This document shows, one piece after another, positions 1 through 5,280 of a stretch of DNA of 5,280 nt. Position numbers and translations under genes: made by a program. The stretch's first letter is position 1, and each line of letters begins with the position of its first letter. Below the pieces are notes generated by a model that was not told the DNA's origin, ran no database searches, and saw only the letters and a program-made list of their open reading frames with translations. Origin of the DNA: Bdellovibrionales bacterium. Lineage in GTDB: Bacteria > Bdellovibrionota > Bdellovibrionia > Bdellovibrionales > UBA1609. The stretch is taken from contig JAPKGD010000172.1 of NCBI GenBank assembly GCA_026648125.1, forward strand, positions 1 through 5,280, written 5' to 3'.

Positions 1-1
1 A

Positions 2-172
2 ATGCCTCCCACCACCGAAGCTCAAACCCGCAAAGAATTCATCGACCCTGCTCTGAAAAAGGCCGGCTGGGATGTGACGAATCCTGACCAGGTCGGCCTG
101 GAAATTCCGGTAGACGGCTTTGACCCGCAAGCCTGGAAACGGCTCGCCGCCAAGTTGAAGCGGCTGCGGGAA
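2..172 (+). CDS. N-terminal fragment of a type I restriction enzyme R subunit (HsdR-like), truncated
   Basis: The first 56-57 residues, from an ATG one base into the window, resemble the N-terminus of HsdR, the motor and nuclease subunit of type I restriction-modification complexes, which translocates DNA and cleaves it away from the recognition site. Visible family-like stretches are TEAQTRKEFIDPALKKAGWD (residues 4-23), QVGLEIPVDGF (30-40) and a basic helix KLKRLRE (51-57). In the family this is normally followed by the PD-(D/E)XK nuclease domain and then a helicase of several hundred residues; none of that is here. The frame stays open to a TAG ending at 235, but residues after about 57 are the antisense of the ABC permease gene and should not be attributed to HsdR. 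No ribosome binding site can be judged because the window begins at the start codon. Identification is by remembered family similarity over a short stretch, so it is moderate. It says nothing about the core organism having a restriction system. Confidence 0.6.
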
Positions 173-178
173 CGGACG
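167..178. other. Left chimeric join between HsdR fragment and ABC transporter gene
   Basis: Plus-strand residues resembling HsdR stop making sense just after the KLKRLRE helix (codons up to about 172). Minus-strand residues resembling a MalF-type permease run to about residue 498 (codon at 175-177), after which the same frame only reads the antisense of HsdR down to its stop near 22. Two unrelated genes on opposite strands are thus both cut within the same dozen bases. No transposon end, direct repeat or integrase is visible at the point, so an assembly or library chimera is the simplest explanation; an illegitimate recombination event is the alternative. The exact base cannot be fixed from one sequence. 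Confidence 0.7.
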
Positions 179-1668
179 TCCCAAGAGCGAAAGGTCTTTA
201 GTGAAAAATTCGAAAAGGCGATCACGAGATTGTAGAAAAACGGATAAAGAATGACAGCAAATATAGCGATTAGCCCAGGGAGCATCATGGCCCACATGGC
301 TGGTTTATCACGAAAGCTCTTTATCAAAATGGGCGTCCGGTAAATTGACCAAACCAAGAGAATGAGAAGTAGAAAGTTTCCTATCCACTTTAAGGCGATT
401 CCAACCGTGCCGGGTTGAATCACCTCATTCATGACCGCGATTTGCTTTTCGGCTTCGATCTGCGCCATTCTTGCGGCTTCAATAGGCTCAATACTCCCAC
501 CCAGAACCGCCTGATAATACTTACGTAAGACATCCCAAACGGCGCGAATTTCGGGCACCAGAGGCATGGGTTGGGCATGAGACATAATTTCGCCGGATTG
601 GCTCAATAAGGGATGATTTGCGATTTGTGGCTGATTTCTAAGCTCTAGACGAGAAGGAAGGGTCCCTACCCGTTCGGCAAAGCGCAATTGAACTTCGGGA
701 GAAACCAAAAAGCGAATAAGTAAGAGTGCAGCCGCCTTTCGCCGCGGCTCTTTAACGTTGCTATTGAGTGAATAGCCCTTGGTGCTCACGAGGGGCGACG
801 GCCAATTTCCGGTCGCAGAAATTTTTGGCAAGGGAGCTACGCCAAAGTCCACATTGGCCTTGAGATAATCGCCCCATGACCAGTCGCCGTTGACCAAAAA
901 TGCAGCTCGACCTTCTTTAAATAGCGCATTGGCCAGCTCGTAGTCACATTCCGGCGGAATGACTTTGTATTTAGTTTTTAAATCGCGAACGAACTGAAAG
1001 GCTTGGACCGTCGAGGAAGTGTTGAGTTGAGGAGCAAAATCCTTCGACAGGAAGTTTTCTCCAAAGCCAGCTATCCAGGGTACAAAAAAGAAGGGCTCAG
1101 TATAGTTAAAGACCAATCCCCACTGATCAATTTTTCCATCTCCGTCGAGATCTCGAGTCAGGTTCTGACTGAGAGAAATTAATTCGTCAGTGTCTCTTGG
1201 AGCTTTGCTTACAAGTTTGCGATTGTAGAGAAGCATTAAGTGATTTCCGACAGAATCCCCGATTGCATAGCGATGTTGTTTAAAGACCGGCACAGCGAGG
1301 GGGTCGAATTGTTTGAAGAAGTCATCGTCAAATTCGGATTCGAGAGGAGCAATAATACCCATCTCTGCAAAAGGACCAATTTGATCACTCGGGCCATAAA
1401 TTAACTCGGGCCCAGAGCCCCCCATTGCAGCACTTTGAAAGGCCGAGCGAAGCTCCTCAGTCTCTCGGTAAGTGGCACGCACTTGAATATCCGGATGAAG
1501 ACCTTCGAACTCTTTAAGAACCTCGGCGAGAACTTCTCGATGGCTGTAAATCATTTGGTGCCAAACCTGAAGACGCAAAGGCTCTTCGGCGCGGCTGGGG
1601 ACGGCGCTTAAGCTGAGGCAAAGTAAAAGCGCCATCCAAAAAACTGTACGAATCGAGGACATTGCCAT
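175..1668 (-). CDS. Sugar ABC transporter: periplasmic binding protein fused to MalF-type permease, 3' end missing
   Basis: Start ATG at 1668-1666, preceded by a modest GAG seven bases upstream; a second ATG two codons on is an alternative. Residues 1-27 form a signal peptide with cleavage expected after PSRA. Residues 28 to about 415 are an extracellular solute-binding protein of the MalE/UgpB type (SBP_bac_1): the N-terminal lobe starts LRLQVWHQM, GPELIYGPSDQIGPFAEMG (86-104) is the typical ligand-lobe segment, and DLDGDGKIDQWG (173-184) is an Asp-rich, possibly calcium-binding loop seen in many sugar-binding proteins. Instead of stopping, the frame continues into a membrane segment (about 427-447), a basic cytoplasmic loop (YRTPILIKSFRDK), and a second segment (about 457-486) whose LPGLIAIFAVILYPFFYNL is the usual first part of a MalF-type permease. 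About 498 residues are native; the remaining permease helices and EAA loop are lost at the left join. The 50 residues that the open frame adds after that are antisense of another gene. Role: binding and import of a sugar, probably maltodextrin-like given the divergent maltoporin. Confidence 0.85.
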
Positions 1669-1734
1669 GAAAATTCTCGTCGTTTCTCACTGATAAAGAA
1701 ATATTCGGGGGATACGACCATAGACGGAGCTTGT

Positions 1735-1750
1735 ATTCAACCTCTTGATT
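1735..1750. promoter_or_regulatory. Possible operator: imperfect inverted repeat
   Basis: ATTCAA, four bases (CCTC), then TTGATT: the arms pair at five of six positions. It lies near the middle of the divergent intergenic region, where a repressor or activator could control both transport genes. Repeats this short occur by chance, and the sequence does not match a LacI-family or MalT consensus that I know, so this is only a candidate. Confidence 0.15.
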
Positions 1751-1821
1751 CGGTAGCTTCCTCGGCTCCCCATTGTGCGGCGCGATAGGCGTGATGAGGG
1801 CTGTAACAACTGGAATTTATT

Positions 1822-1825
1822 GAGG
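1822..1825 (+). promoter_or_regulatory. Badly spaced ribosome binding site of the maltoporin gene
   Basis: The only purine-rich motif before the maltoporin ATG is GAGG at 1822-1825, leaving a single base before the start codon rather than the usual five to nine. An in-frame TGA at 1821-1823 rules out an upstream start, and no ATG, GTG or TTG occurs within the signal peptide downstream. The ATG at 1827 is therefore the start, and translation is probably weak or uses another mechanism such as a very short leader. Confidence 0.4.
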
Positions 1826-1826
1826 C

Positions 1827-3062
1827 ATGTATAAATCAGTTTTTTTTGGCTTTTTAGTTCTGTGTGGTGCTCTTGGGACTTCAAGGGCAAAAGCCGTTGA
1901 TATTAGCCCTATAATTTATTTCAGGGGCGGCAGTGGAGTGACCAGTAAGTCGAGCCTTCCCGAGTGTTTCAACAATCAAGGGATTCCGGCCAATCCATTT
2001 CGTTTAGGTAATGAGTGTGGATATTATGGGGAGGTGGGAGCACGTTTCAATCAAACGCTCTCACCGGATTGGTCAATGGCCTTTCAATTTCGTCTGTCTT
2101 CAAGTGGCCCCAATCGATCGCAGTGGGAAGACAATGATAGCGATGGAAGAGACATTCAGTTCGTCGAGGCCTTTGTAAGTGGAGAATCGAATGGAATTCA
2201 GGGCTGGATTGGTGAGCGCTTTTATCGCGATATCGATTCGCACATCTTTGATTGGTATTATTTTGCTGAAATGAATGGGATAGGTGCTGGCCTTGCACAA
2301 ATTCCGTTGGGGTCAGGGCATTTTAGCATCGCCCATTTGATTCAAGGTCGGGACAATTCATCCAGTCGCGGAAAAGCGGCCTTACAGGTGCTTGATACAA
2401 GATTTGATCAAAAAACAAAGGGCGGATTTCTTAAACTCTGGGCAGCGGTAGGAGCATCGCCCAGCTATGAAGAATCGGGTCAGCGATATCTCGCGCGTCA
2501 GGGGGGACTCATTGGCGCTCGTCACCAGTGGCTTTGGCCAGAAGGCTTTACAGATGTCGCTTTAGTTCATGGTCGAGGTGTGCTTGAAGGCATGAATATT
2601 TGGGGAAACACCCATGTCTCTGAGTCAGAACGCCACCTACAGCAATCGTGGCGTCACAGGTGGGTTATTAATTCGGCCGGAAAATTAAATTCGAAATTCG
2701 GCGCAATGGCCACGCTCGCCGGAGAATTTGCTAGCGATGGGAAGGATCGAAGTGACTGGCAAGCTCTTGGGATTCGACCAATTCTATTTATGGGCGATCA
2801 CACCCAGGCCCTCGCCGAAGGCGGTTGTTCGCGAATTTGGACTGAGGCAGGAACTTCGATGAGAGTTTTGTGTCGTGCGACTATTGGACTTCAATGGAGT
2901 CTGGGAGATTCTGTCTGGTCAAGACCTGCGATGCGTTTGCTTTACACCCATTCCTGGTGGAATGACGAGAATGGAGCCAAGATTCCAGTGAGCGCGCCAT
3001 CCTATGCTGGTGCCCGCCAAGGCGGAGCGCTCATCTATCAATTTGAACTTTGGCAATACTAA
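1827..3062 (+). CDS. lamB: Maltoporin-like carbohydrate porin (LamB family)
   Basis: A 411-residue outer-membrane protein, close to the usual LamB length of about 420. Residues 1-23 are a signal peptide ending in AKA before VDIS. The mature N-terminus carries the family hallmark: YFRGGSG (31-37), then Cys47 and Cys64 bracketing FRLGNEC, which match the two cysteines joined in loop 1 of E. coli LamB. By that alignment Tyr31 and Tyr67 correspond to greasy-slide residues Tyr6 and Tyr41 of E. coli, and Trp409 near the end may match Trp420 (inferred). WIGERFYRDIDSHIFDWYYF (127-146) is a second strongly conserved block of the family. The protein ends FELWQY; a terminal aromatic residue is the Bam recognition signal of outer-membrane barrels. 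As a trimeric 18-stranded barrel it would let maltodextrins diffuse into the periplasm, where the divergently encoded binding protein would take them. Substrate is inferred; LamB relatives such as sucrose porins (ScrY) also exist, but ScrY's N-terminal coiled coil is absent here. Confidence 0.87.
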   Translation: MYKSVFFGFLVLCGALGTSRAKAVDISPIIYFRGGSGVTSKSSLPECFNNQGIPANPFRLGNECGYYGEVGARFNQTLSPDWSMAFQFRLSSSGPNRSQWEDNDSDGRDIQFVEAFVSGESNGIQGWIGERFYRDIDSHIFDWYYFAEMNGIGAGLAQIPLGSGHFSIAHLIQGRDNSSSRGKAALQVLDTRFDQKTKGGFLKLWAAVGASPSYEESGQRYLARQGGLIGARHQWLWPEGFTDVALVHGRGVLEGMNIWGNTHVSESERHLQQSWRHRWVINSAGKLNSKFGAMATLAGEFASDGKDRSDWQALGIRPILFMGDHTQALAEGGCSRIWTEAGTSMRVLCRATIGLQWSLGDSVWSRPAMRLLYTHSWWNDENGAKIPVSAPSYAGARQGGALIYQFELWQY

Positions 3063-3064
3063 CT

Positions 3065-4135
3065 TCATCGAGGCTGATGGCCCACTCGAAAACCGATGAC
3101 ATACTTTTTTGTGTCTAGATTAAATCGGTCTTTCAATATGGTCGACTGGCTTTCGACCGTCTCTCTGTCTTTATCATTAAAAATTTGGCGATTGCGAGTC
3201 TGCCAGTAGTTATAGGCAATCAAAGTCGGAGACACCGGCTGAAATCCCAAACTGAGTTTCGTCGCTTCAAGCCAAAGATTTTGAAAACACCAGCCGAGCT
3301 GGAAAAGAGAGGGGAAATTATTCTCCTCCACCTGGAGAAAGAATAACCCACCAGACCTCTCAAGCAGCGCTGCAATAGATTTCTTTGGCGCGATAACCGT
3401 AAGAGCTGGACGTAGCAAATCTCGAAGTTGGGAGGTGCGGTGAAGTGCATAAAATAACATTCGATCTGGAAGGTTCAAACCCAAATCAGAAATCCGAATG
3501 CCGACAGCTTCTGGGTCTTTAACTGCAGAAAAGTTGATTTCATCGAATAGCCCATCTAAAAAGACACGATTTGACCAGCGTATTCGCTCAAGCTCTACAA
3601 GGTGGGCAACCACATCTTTGCGAACCTCTGTGAGATTTTTGAGCCTCAGCAAAGAGTAAATCTCTGAAATGGAATAAAAGGAATCTCGTTCCGATTTGTT
3701 GAGAGGTTCTGTTGAAAGTGGCGTCCGACAGGTACGTCTTTTCTCGAGCGTGTCCAAAGAATAATCGGGGTGAATGAGGTCACGGTAGAAAAATTGAATA
3801 TACACTTGGCCAGTTTCGAGATCATTTCTCGGATTTGAAATTGAATATTGAGCGTCATATCCATCCAGTGCGGCGAGAGATTGAAGGGTTTTTGCCAAGC
3901 AGCCAAGGGCGACGACAGAGGAGGATAGATCGAGATCCATTGGAGAACGAGAGTTTATATATGAAGATCTTATGCTCATCTCAAGGCTCGGAGGTCCGTC
4001 TCTCTTTACAATCACCTCCCAGGGGCGAGCATTGCCGCCCGACGGCGCAAGCCGGGCATTTTTGACCCATTTTTCTAGAAGGTCGGTGGTGAGTGACCTG
4101 AGATTGAGATGCTTTGACTCCGATGGCTGGTTCAT
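3065..4135 (-). CDS. Nitroreductase-family FMN oxidoreductase, Acg/Rv1355c-like
   Basis: A 356-residue flavoprotein of the nitroreductase fold. The start is set at the ATG at 4135-4133 because it follows a strong ribosome binding site and directly precedes the conserved N-terminus; the frame is open upstream to 4333, but that part overlaps the divergent regulator gene and resembles nothing. Residues 27-40, ARLAPSGGNARPWE, match the FMN-phosphate motif (R..PS..N.QPW). EKRRTCRTPL (131-140) matches a second conserved arginine/threonine patch. SGGLFFLQV (261-269) and LGWCFQNLWLEATKLSLGFQ (280-299) form the central strand and helix of the fold, and GFRVGHQPR (348-356) is the C-terminal segment typical of the family. 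Length and the ELERIRW block (181-187) suggest the larger Acg-like group, or the nitroreductase half of ThiF-nitroreductase proteins such as mycobacterial Rv1355c, rather than short NfsB-type enzymes. No signal peptide or membrane segment: cytoplasmic. The true substrate is unknown, and some Acg proteins seem to sequester flavin rather than catalyse. It ends two bases from the maltoporin stop. Confidence 0.82.
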   Translation of the reverse strand: MNQPSESKHLNLRSLTTDLLEKWVKNARLAPSGGNARPWEVIVKRDGPPSLEMSIRSSYINSRSPMDLDLSSSVVALGCLAKTLQSLAALDGYDAQYSISNPRNDLETGQVYIQFFYRDLIHPDYSLDTLEKRRTCRTPLSTEPLNKSERDSFYSISEIYSLLRLKNLTEVRKDVVAHLVELERIRWSNRVFLDGLFDEINFSAVKDPEAVGIRISDLGLNLPDRMLFYALHRTSQLRDLLRPALTVIAPKKSIAALLERSGGLFFLQVEENNFPSLFQLGWCFQNLWLEATKLSLGFQPVSPTLIAYNYWQTRNRQIFNDKDRETVESQSTILKDRFNLDTKKYVIGFRVGHQPR

Positions 4136-4140
4136 GGGCG

Positions 4141-4145
4141 CCTCC
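4141..4145 (-). promoter_or_regulatory. Ribosome binding site of the nitroreductase gene
   Basis: Read on the minus strand this is GGAGG, a full Shine-Dalgarno core, five bases before the ATG at 4135. It decides the start in favour of a 356-residue protein over the 66-residue N-terminal extension that the open frame would allow. Confidence 0.75.
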
Positions 4146-4247
4146 GCATTCAAAATCTTGACTAATTGGTACTTGTTTAGAAATGTCTGTTTCCGGATCT
4201 CCATTTGGGGATTGCCGCTTTGGAAACAAAGAGGGAGATTGGCTCGG

Positions 4248-4253
4248 GGGGAG
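4248..4253 (+). promoter_or_regulatory. Ribosome binding site of the XRE regulator gene
   Basis: GGGGAG within a run of G residues, five bases before a GTG at 4259. It supports the GTG as the start; there is no ATG in this frame until codon 93, well inside the protein. Confidence 0.6.
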
Positions 4254-4258
4254 ACCAA

Positions 4259-4588
4259 GTGACGTTGCCACCAGTGAGTTATAACGATATCGCCAAAGAG
4301 CTTGTTCGATCTCTCCGTGGAGATCTGAGTCAAAGGGACCTCAGTCAGCAGTTGGGATATAGCTTCAACCAGGTGGGAAAATGGGAAAAAGGCTTCAAAC
4401 AGATTAAATGGCCCGATTTTTTAAAGTTGGCCCAATCTACTGGCGTTCCCATTGAGCGTCACTTTCGAGACTATTTTTGGCGTTTAGATAAAGACTTTGA
4501 TGAATGGACCTCTCTCGATTGCATTGAAGAGAGCATGCATCTGTTTTTAACCCAAATGAAGATTTCGAAGTGGACTAAGAGAAAGTGG
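4259..4588 (+). CDS. XRE-family helix-turn-helix transcriptional regulator, C-terminus missing
   Basis: Starts at GTG 4259 behind a well-placed ribosome binding site and gives about 110 native residues. Residues 9-66 form a Cro/C1-type DNA-binding domain: ELVRSLRGDLSQRDLSQQLG (14-33) covers the first helices, with LSQRDLSQQLG as the positioning helix, and YSFNQVGKWEKG (34-45) is the recognition helix with the family-typical W-E-x-G. The following KQIKWPDFLKLAQSTGVPI completes the fold. NQVGKWE followed shortly by an IKW-type segment reminds me of a regulator group in Bdellovibrio-like bacteria (inference from memory). Residues 67-110 are a charged, aromatic-rich second region (FRDYFWRLDKDFDEW) of unknown role. 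After about Trp110 the frame stays open but reads arginine/glycine/alanine-rich nonsense out of the high-GC segment, so the true C-terminus is lost. Being divergent from the nitroreductase gene, it may regulate that gene and itself. Confidence 0.75.
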
Positions 4589-4591
4589 GCG
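4585..4591. other. Right chimeric join from moderate-GC core to very high-GC DNA
   Basis: Composition changes within a few bases: up to 4585 the DNA is A/T-rich enough to contain stretches such as AAGATTTCGAAG, and from about 4588 it is almost entirely G and C for the remaining 690 bases. The coding frame also switches, from the regulator's frame to a different one encoding a membrane glycosyltransferase. Both genes are broken here: the regulator lacks its end and the glycosyltransferase its beginning. No repeat, tRNA or integrase marks the point. An assembly chimera is the most likely reason. Confidence 0.8.
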
Positions 4592-5280
4592 GCACGCAGA
4601 GCGCCTGCTCCGGGCGCCCGAGACGGCCGCGGGCTGGGAGACGGCGGCCGCCCTGGTGTCGGTGCTGGGCGGCGCCGCGGCGGTCGCGTTCCTCTACCTG
4701 TTCCTGCGCGACGCCTTCGGGCGCGCGGTGGCCTCTGGGGGCGCGCTCCTGCTCGCGGTCCAGGGACGTGCGGTCGAGTACGCCTCGGACGTCCAGAGCG
4801 ACGGCCCCTACCTGGGCCTCTACGCCGCCGGGTTGTGGGCGGGCTGGCGGGCCTGGCGCAGCGGCTCGCCGGCGCTGGCGGCGCTGGCGGGCATCGCGTC
4901 CGGGCTCGCCTACCTGACGCGGCCCGAGGGCCTGGGGCTCGCGCTCGTGCTCGCCGCGCTCGGGGTCGCCTCGATCGTGCGGCGGCGCTGGACGCCGCGC
5001 GCGGGCGCCGGCTGGCTCGTGGCGCTCGGCATGGCGACGGCGCTCTGCGCGGCGCCCTACGTGGTCGCGCTCCACGCGCTCACCGGCGAGTGGACGCTCA
5101 CCCACAAGAAGTCGGTGGCGGCCCTGGTCGGCGCCGAACGGGGGGTGACGCCCGGCGCGCCGGTCCGGCCGCGGCCCGCGCCGCCCCCCGAGTCCGTCAC
5201 GCCCGCACCGGCACCGGCCCCGGCCGGCGCGACGGCGACGCCCGCACCGGCACCGCCCGAGGCGACGGTCTCGCGAAGCG
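4590..5280 (+). CDS. Membrane glycosyltransferase fragment, GT39/ArnT-PMT type, both ends missing
   Basis: An open frame of 230 codons without a start or stop, running off the window. It has alternating hydrophobic helices (about residues 18-39, 46-58, 73-89, 95-109, 114-130 and 140-164, counting from 4590). The pattern YASDVQSDGPYLGLYAAGLW (64-83), LAYLTRPEGLGLALVLAALG (106-125) and a later W-x-LTHKKS (168-175) is typical of bacterial GT39-like transferases, which move a sugar from a polyprenyl-phosphate carrier to lipid or protein on the outer face of the inner membrane. The N-terminal acidic catalytic loop of this family would lie upstream of the fragment. After HKKS comes a long proline/alanine-rich loop (about 186-226). 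Only ten of 230 codons end in A or T, pointing to a very high-GC donor such as a myxobacterium, actinobacterium or Rokubacteria-type organism. Acceptor and sugar cannot be told. Other open frames in this segment are by-products of high GC. Confidence 0.7.
5199..5255 (+). repeat. Two copies of an 18-base direct repeat in a Pro/Ala-rich loop
   Basis: ACGCCCGCACCGGCACCG occurs exactly at 5199-5216 and again at 5238-5255. The copies are 39 bases apart, so both are in frame and encode TPAPAP within the proline/alanine-rich stretch of the glycosyltransferase fragment. This looks like slippage-type expansion of a low-complexity linker; it is not a mobile-element or CRISPR repeat. Confidence 0.8.

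Larger units (their letters stand above)
1669..1826. promoter_or_regulatory. Divergent promoter region between ABC transporter and maltoporin genes
   Basis: This 158-base non-coding stretch must hold promoters for both divergent genes, and divergence suggests shared control by one sugar-responsive regulator. I find no convincing -35/-10 pair on either strand. The best fragments are TTGTAT (1731-1736) and TTGATT (1745-1750) on the plus strand and GAATAT (1709-1704) on the minus strand, none with a well-spaced good partner. An imperfect inverted repeat lies at its centre (1735-1750). There is no riboswitch or small ORF that I would defend. Confidence 0.55.
4136..4258. promoter_or_regulatory. 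Divergent promoter region between nitroreductase and regulator genes
   Basis: These 123 bases separate the two divergent start codons. On the plus strand a good -35-like TTGACT lies at 4158-4163, but the nearest -10-like hexamer, TAGAAA at 4178-4183, is only 14 bases away, shorter than the ideal 17, so the promoter is tentative. An imperfect inverted repeat, ATCTCC-ATTT-GGGGAT (4197-4212, five of six pairs), sits downstream and could bind the adjacent XRE-type regulator, which would then control itself and the nitroreductase gene. No clear minus-strand promoter was found. Confidence 0.4.

Noticed and set aside
22..171. The last 50 residues of the open frame of the binding protein-permease gene
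   Set aside because: They are the reverse complement of the HsdR-like coding fragment and look like no permease; they lie beyond the left join.
1790..1799. CGTGATGAGG, an eight-of-ten match to the enterobacterial MalT box
   Set aside because: Only one half-decent copy is present, whereas MalT sites come as arranged multiples, and there is no sign of MalT in this lineage.
1816..1821. TTTATT as a -10 element of a leaderless maltoporin transcript
   Set aside because: It is placed about right for a start at the ATG but lacks any -35 partner and matches only four of six positions.
2047..2300. Minus-strand open frames inside the maltoporin gene
   Set aside because: They are antisense shadows of a clear LamB-family coding region, with no ribosome site or family resemblance.
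3835..4271. Several small open frames on both strands inside the nitroreductase gene and its upstream region
   Set aside because: They overlap the conserved FMN-motif coding frame and have no recognisable sequence of their own.
4136..4333. A 66-residue N-terminal extension of the nitroreductase
   Set aside because: It has no family resemblance, overlaps the divergent regulator's coding start, and a full GGAGG site sits five bases before the internal ATG at 4135.
4585..4917. A 110-codon plus-strand frame starting at GTG 4585
   Set aside because: It starts in the core DNA and continues into arginine/serine-rich nonsense in the high-GC DNA; it is a by-product of stop-codon scarcity.
4575..5105. 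A 176-codon minus-strand open frame in the high-GC segment
   Set aside because: It is Arg/Gly/Pro/Ala-rich low-complexity sequence, crosses the join, and opposes the frame that gives a recognisable membrane glycosyltransferase.

Overview
This window looks like a chimeric metagenomic contig made of three DNA sources. Its core (about 175-4587) is a moderate-GC segment with tidy gene organisation, probably from a Gram-negative bacterium of the Bdellovibrionota or a related lineage. The evidence for Gram-negative is an outer-membrane porin with a signal peptide and aromatic C-terminus. The Bdellovibrionota placement is only an inference from the style of the XRE-type regulator and the codon use. 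The core is flanked by a short piece of a type I restriction subunit gene (2 to about 172) and by a very high-GC membrane glycosyltransferase fragment (about 4588 to the end). In the latter only about ten of 230 codons end in A or T, which is wholly unlike the core. Both outer genes and both core-edge genes break at the joins, so genes at the edges are partial and neighbours across a join should not be read as linked.

Layout of the core. On the minus strand (175-1668) is a sugar-type periplasmic binding protein whose reading frame continues into the membrane part of a MalF-type ABC permease; its 3' end is cut off by the left join. Divergent from it, across a 158-base intergenic region, is a LamB-family maltoporin (1827-3062, plus strand). 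Together they form an uptake route for maltose or maltodextrin-like sugars: porin in the outer membrane, binding domain tethered to its own permease in the inner membrane. The remaining transport genes (MalG and ATPase equivalents) presumably lay beyond the left join and are not here.

Tail-to-tail with the porin, only two bases away, is a nitroreductase-fold flavoprotein of the Acg/Rv1355c-like kind (3065-4135, minus strand). Divergent from it, across 123 bases, is an XRE-family helix-turn-helix regulator starting at a GTG (4259, plus strand), truncated by the right join after about 110 residues.

I see no RNA gene, CRISPR array, insertion sequence or tRNA. The most interesting biology is the binding-protein/permease fusion; the most important practical observation is that the contig is mosaic.
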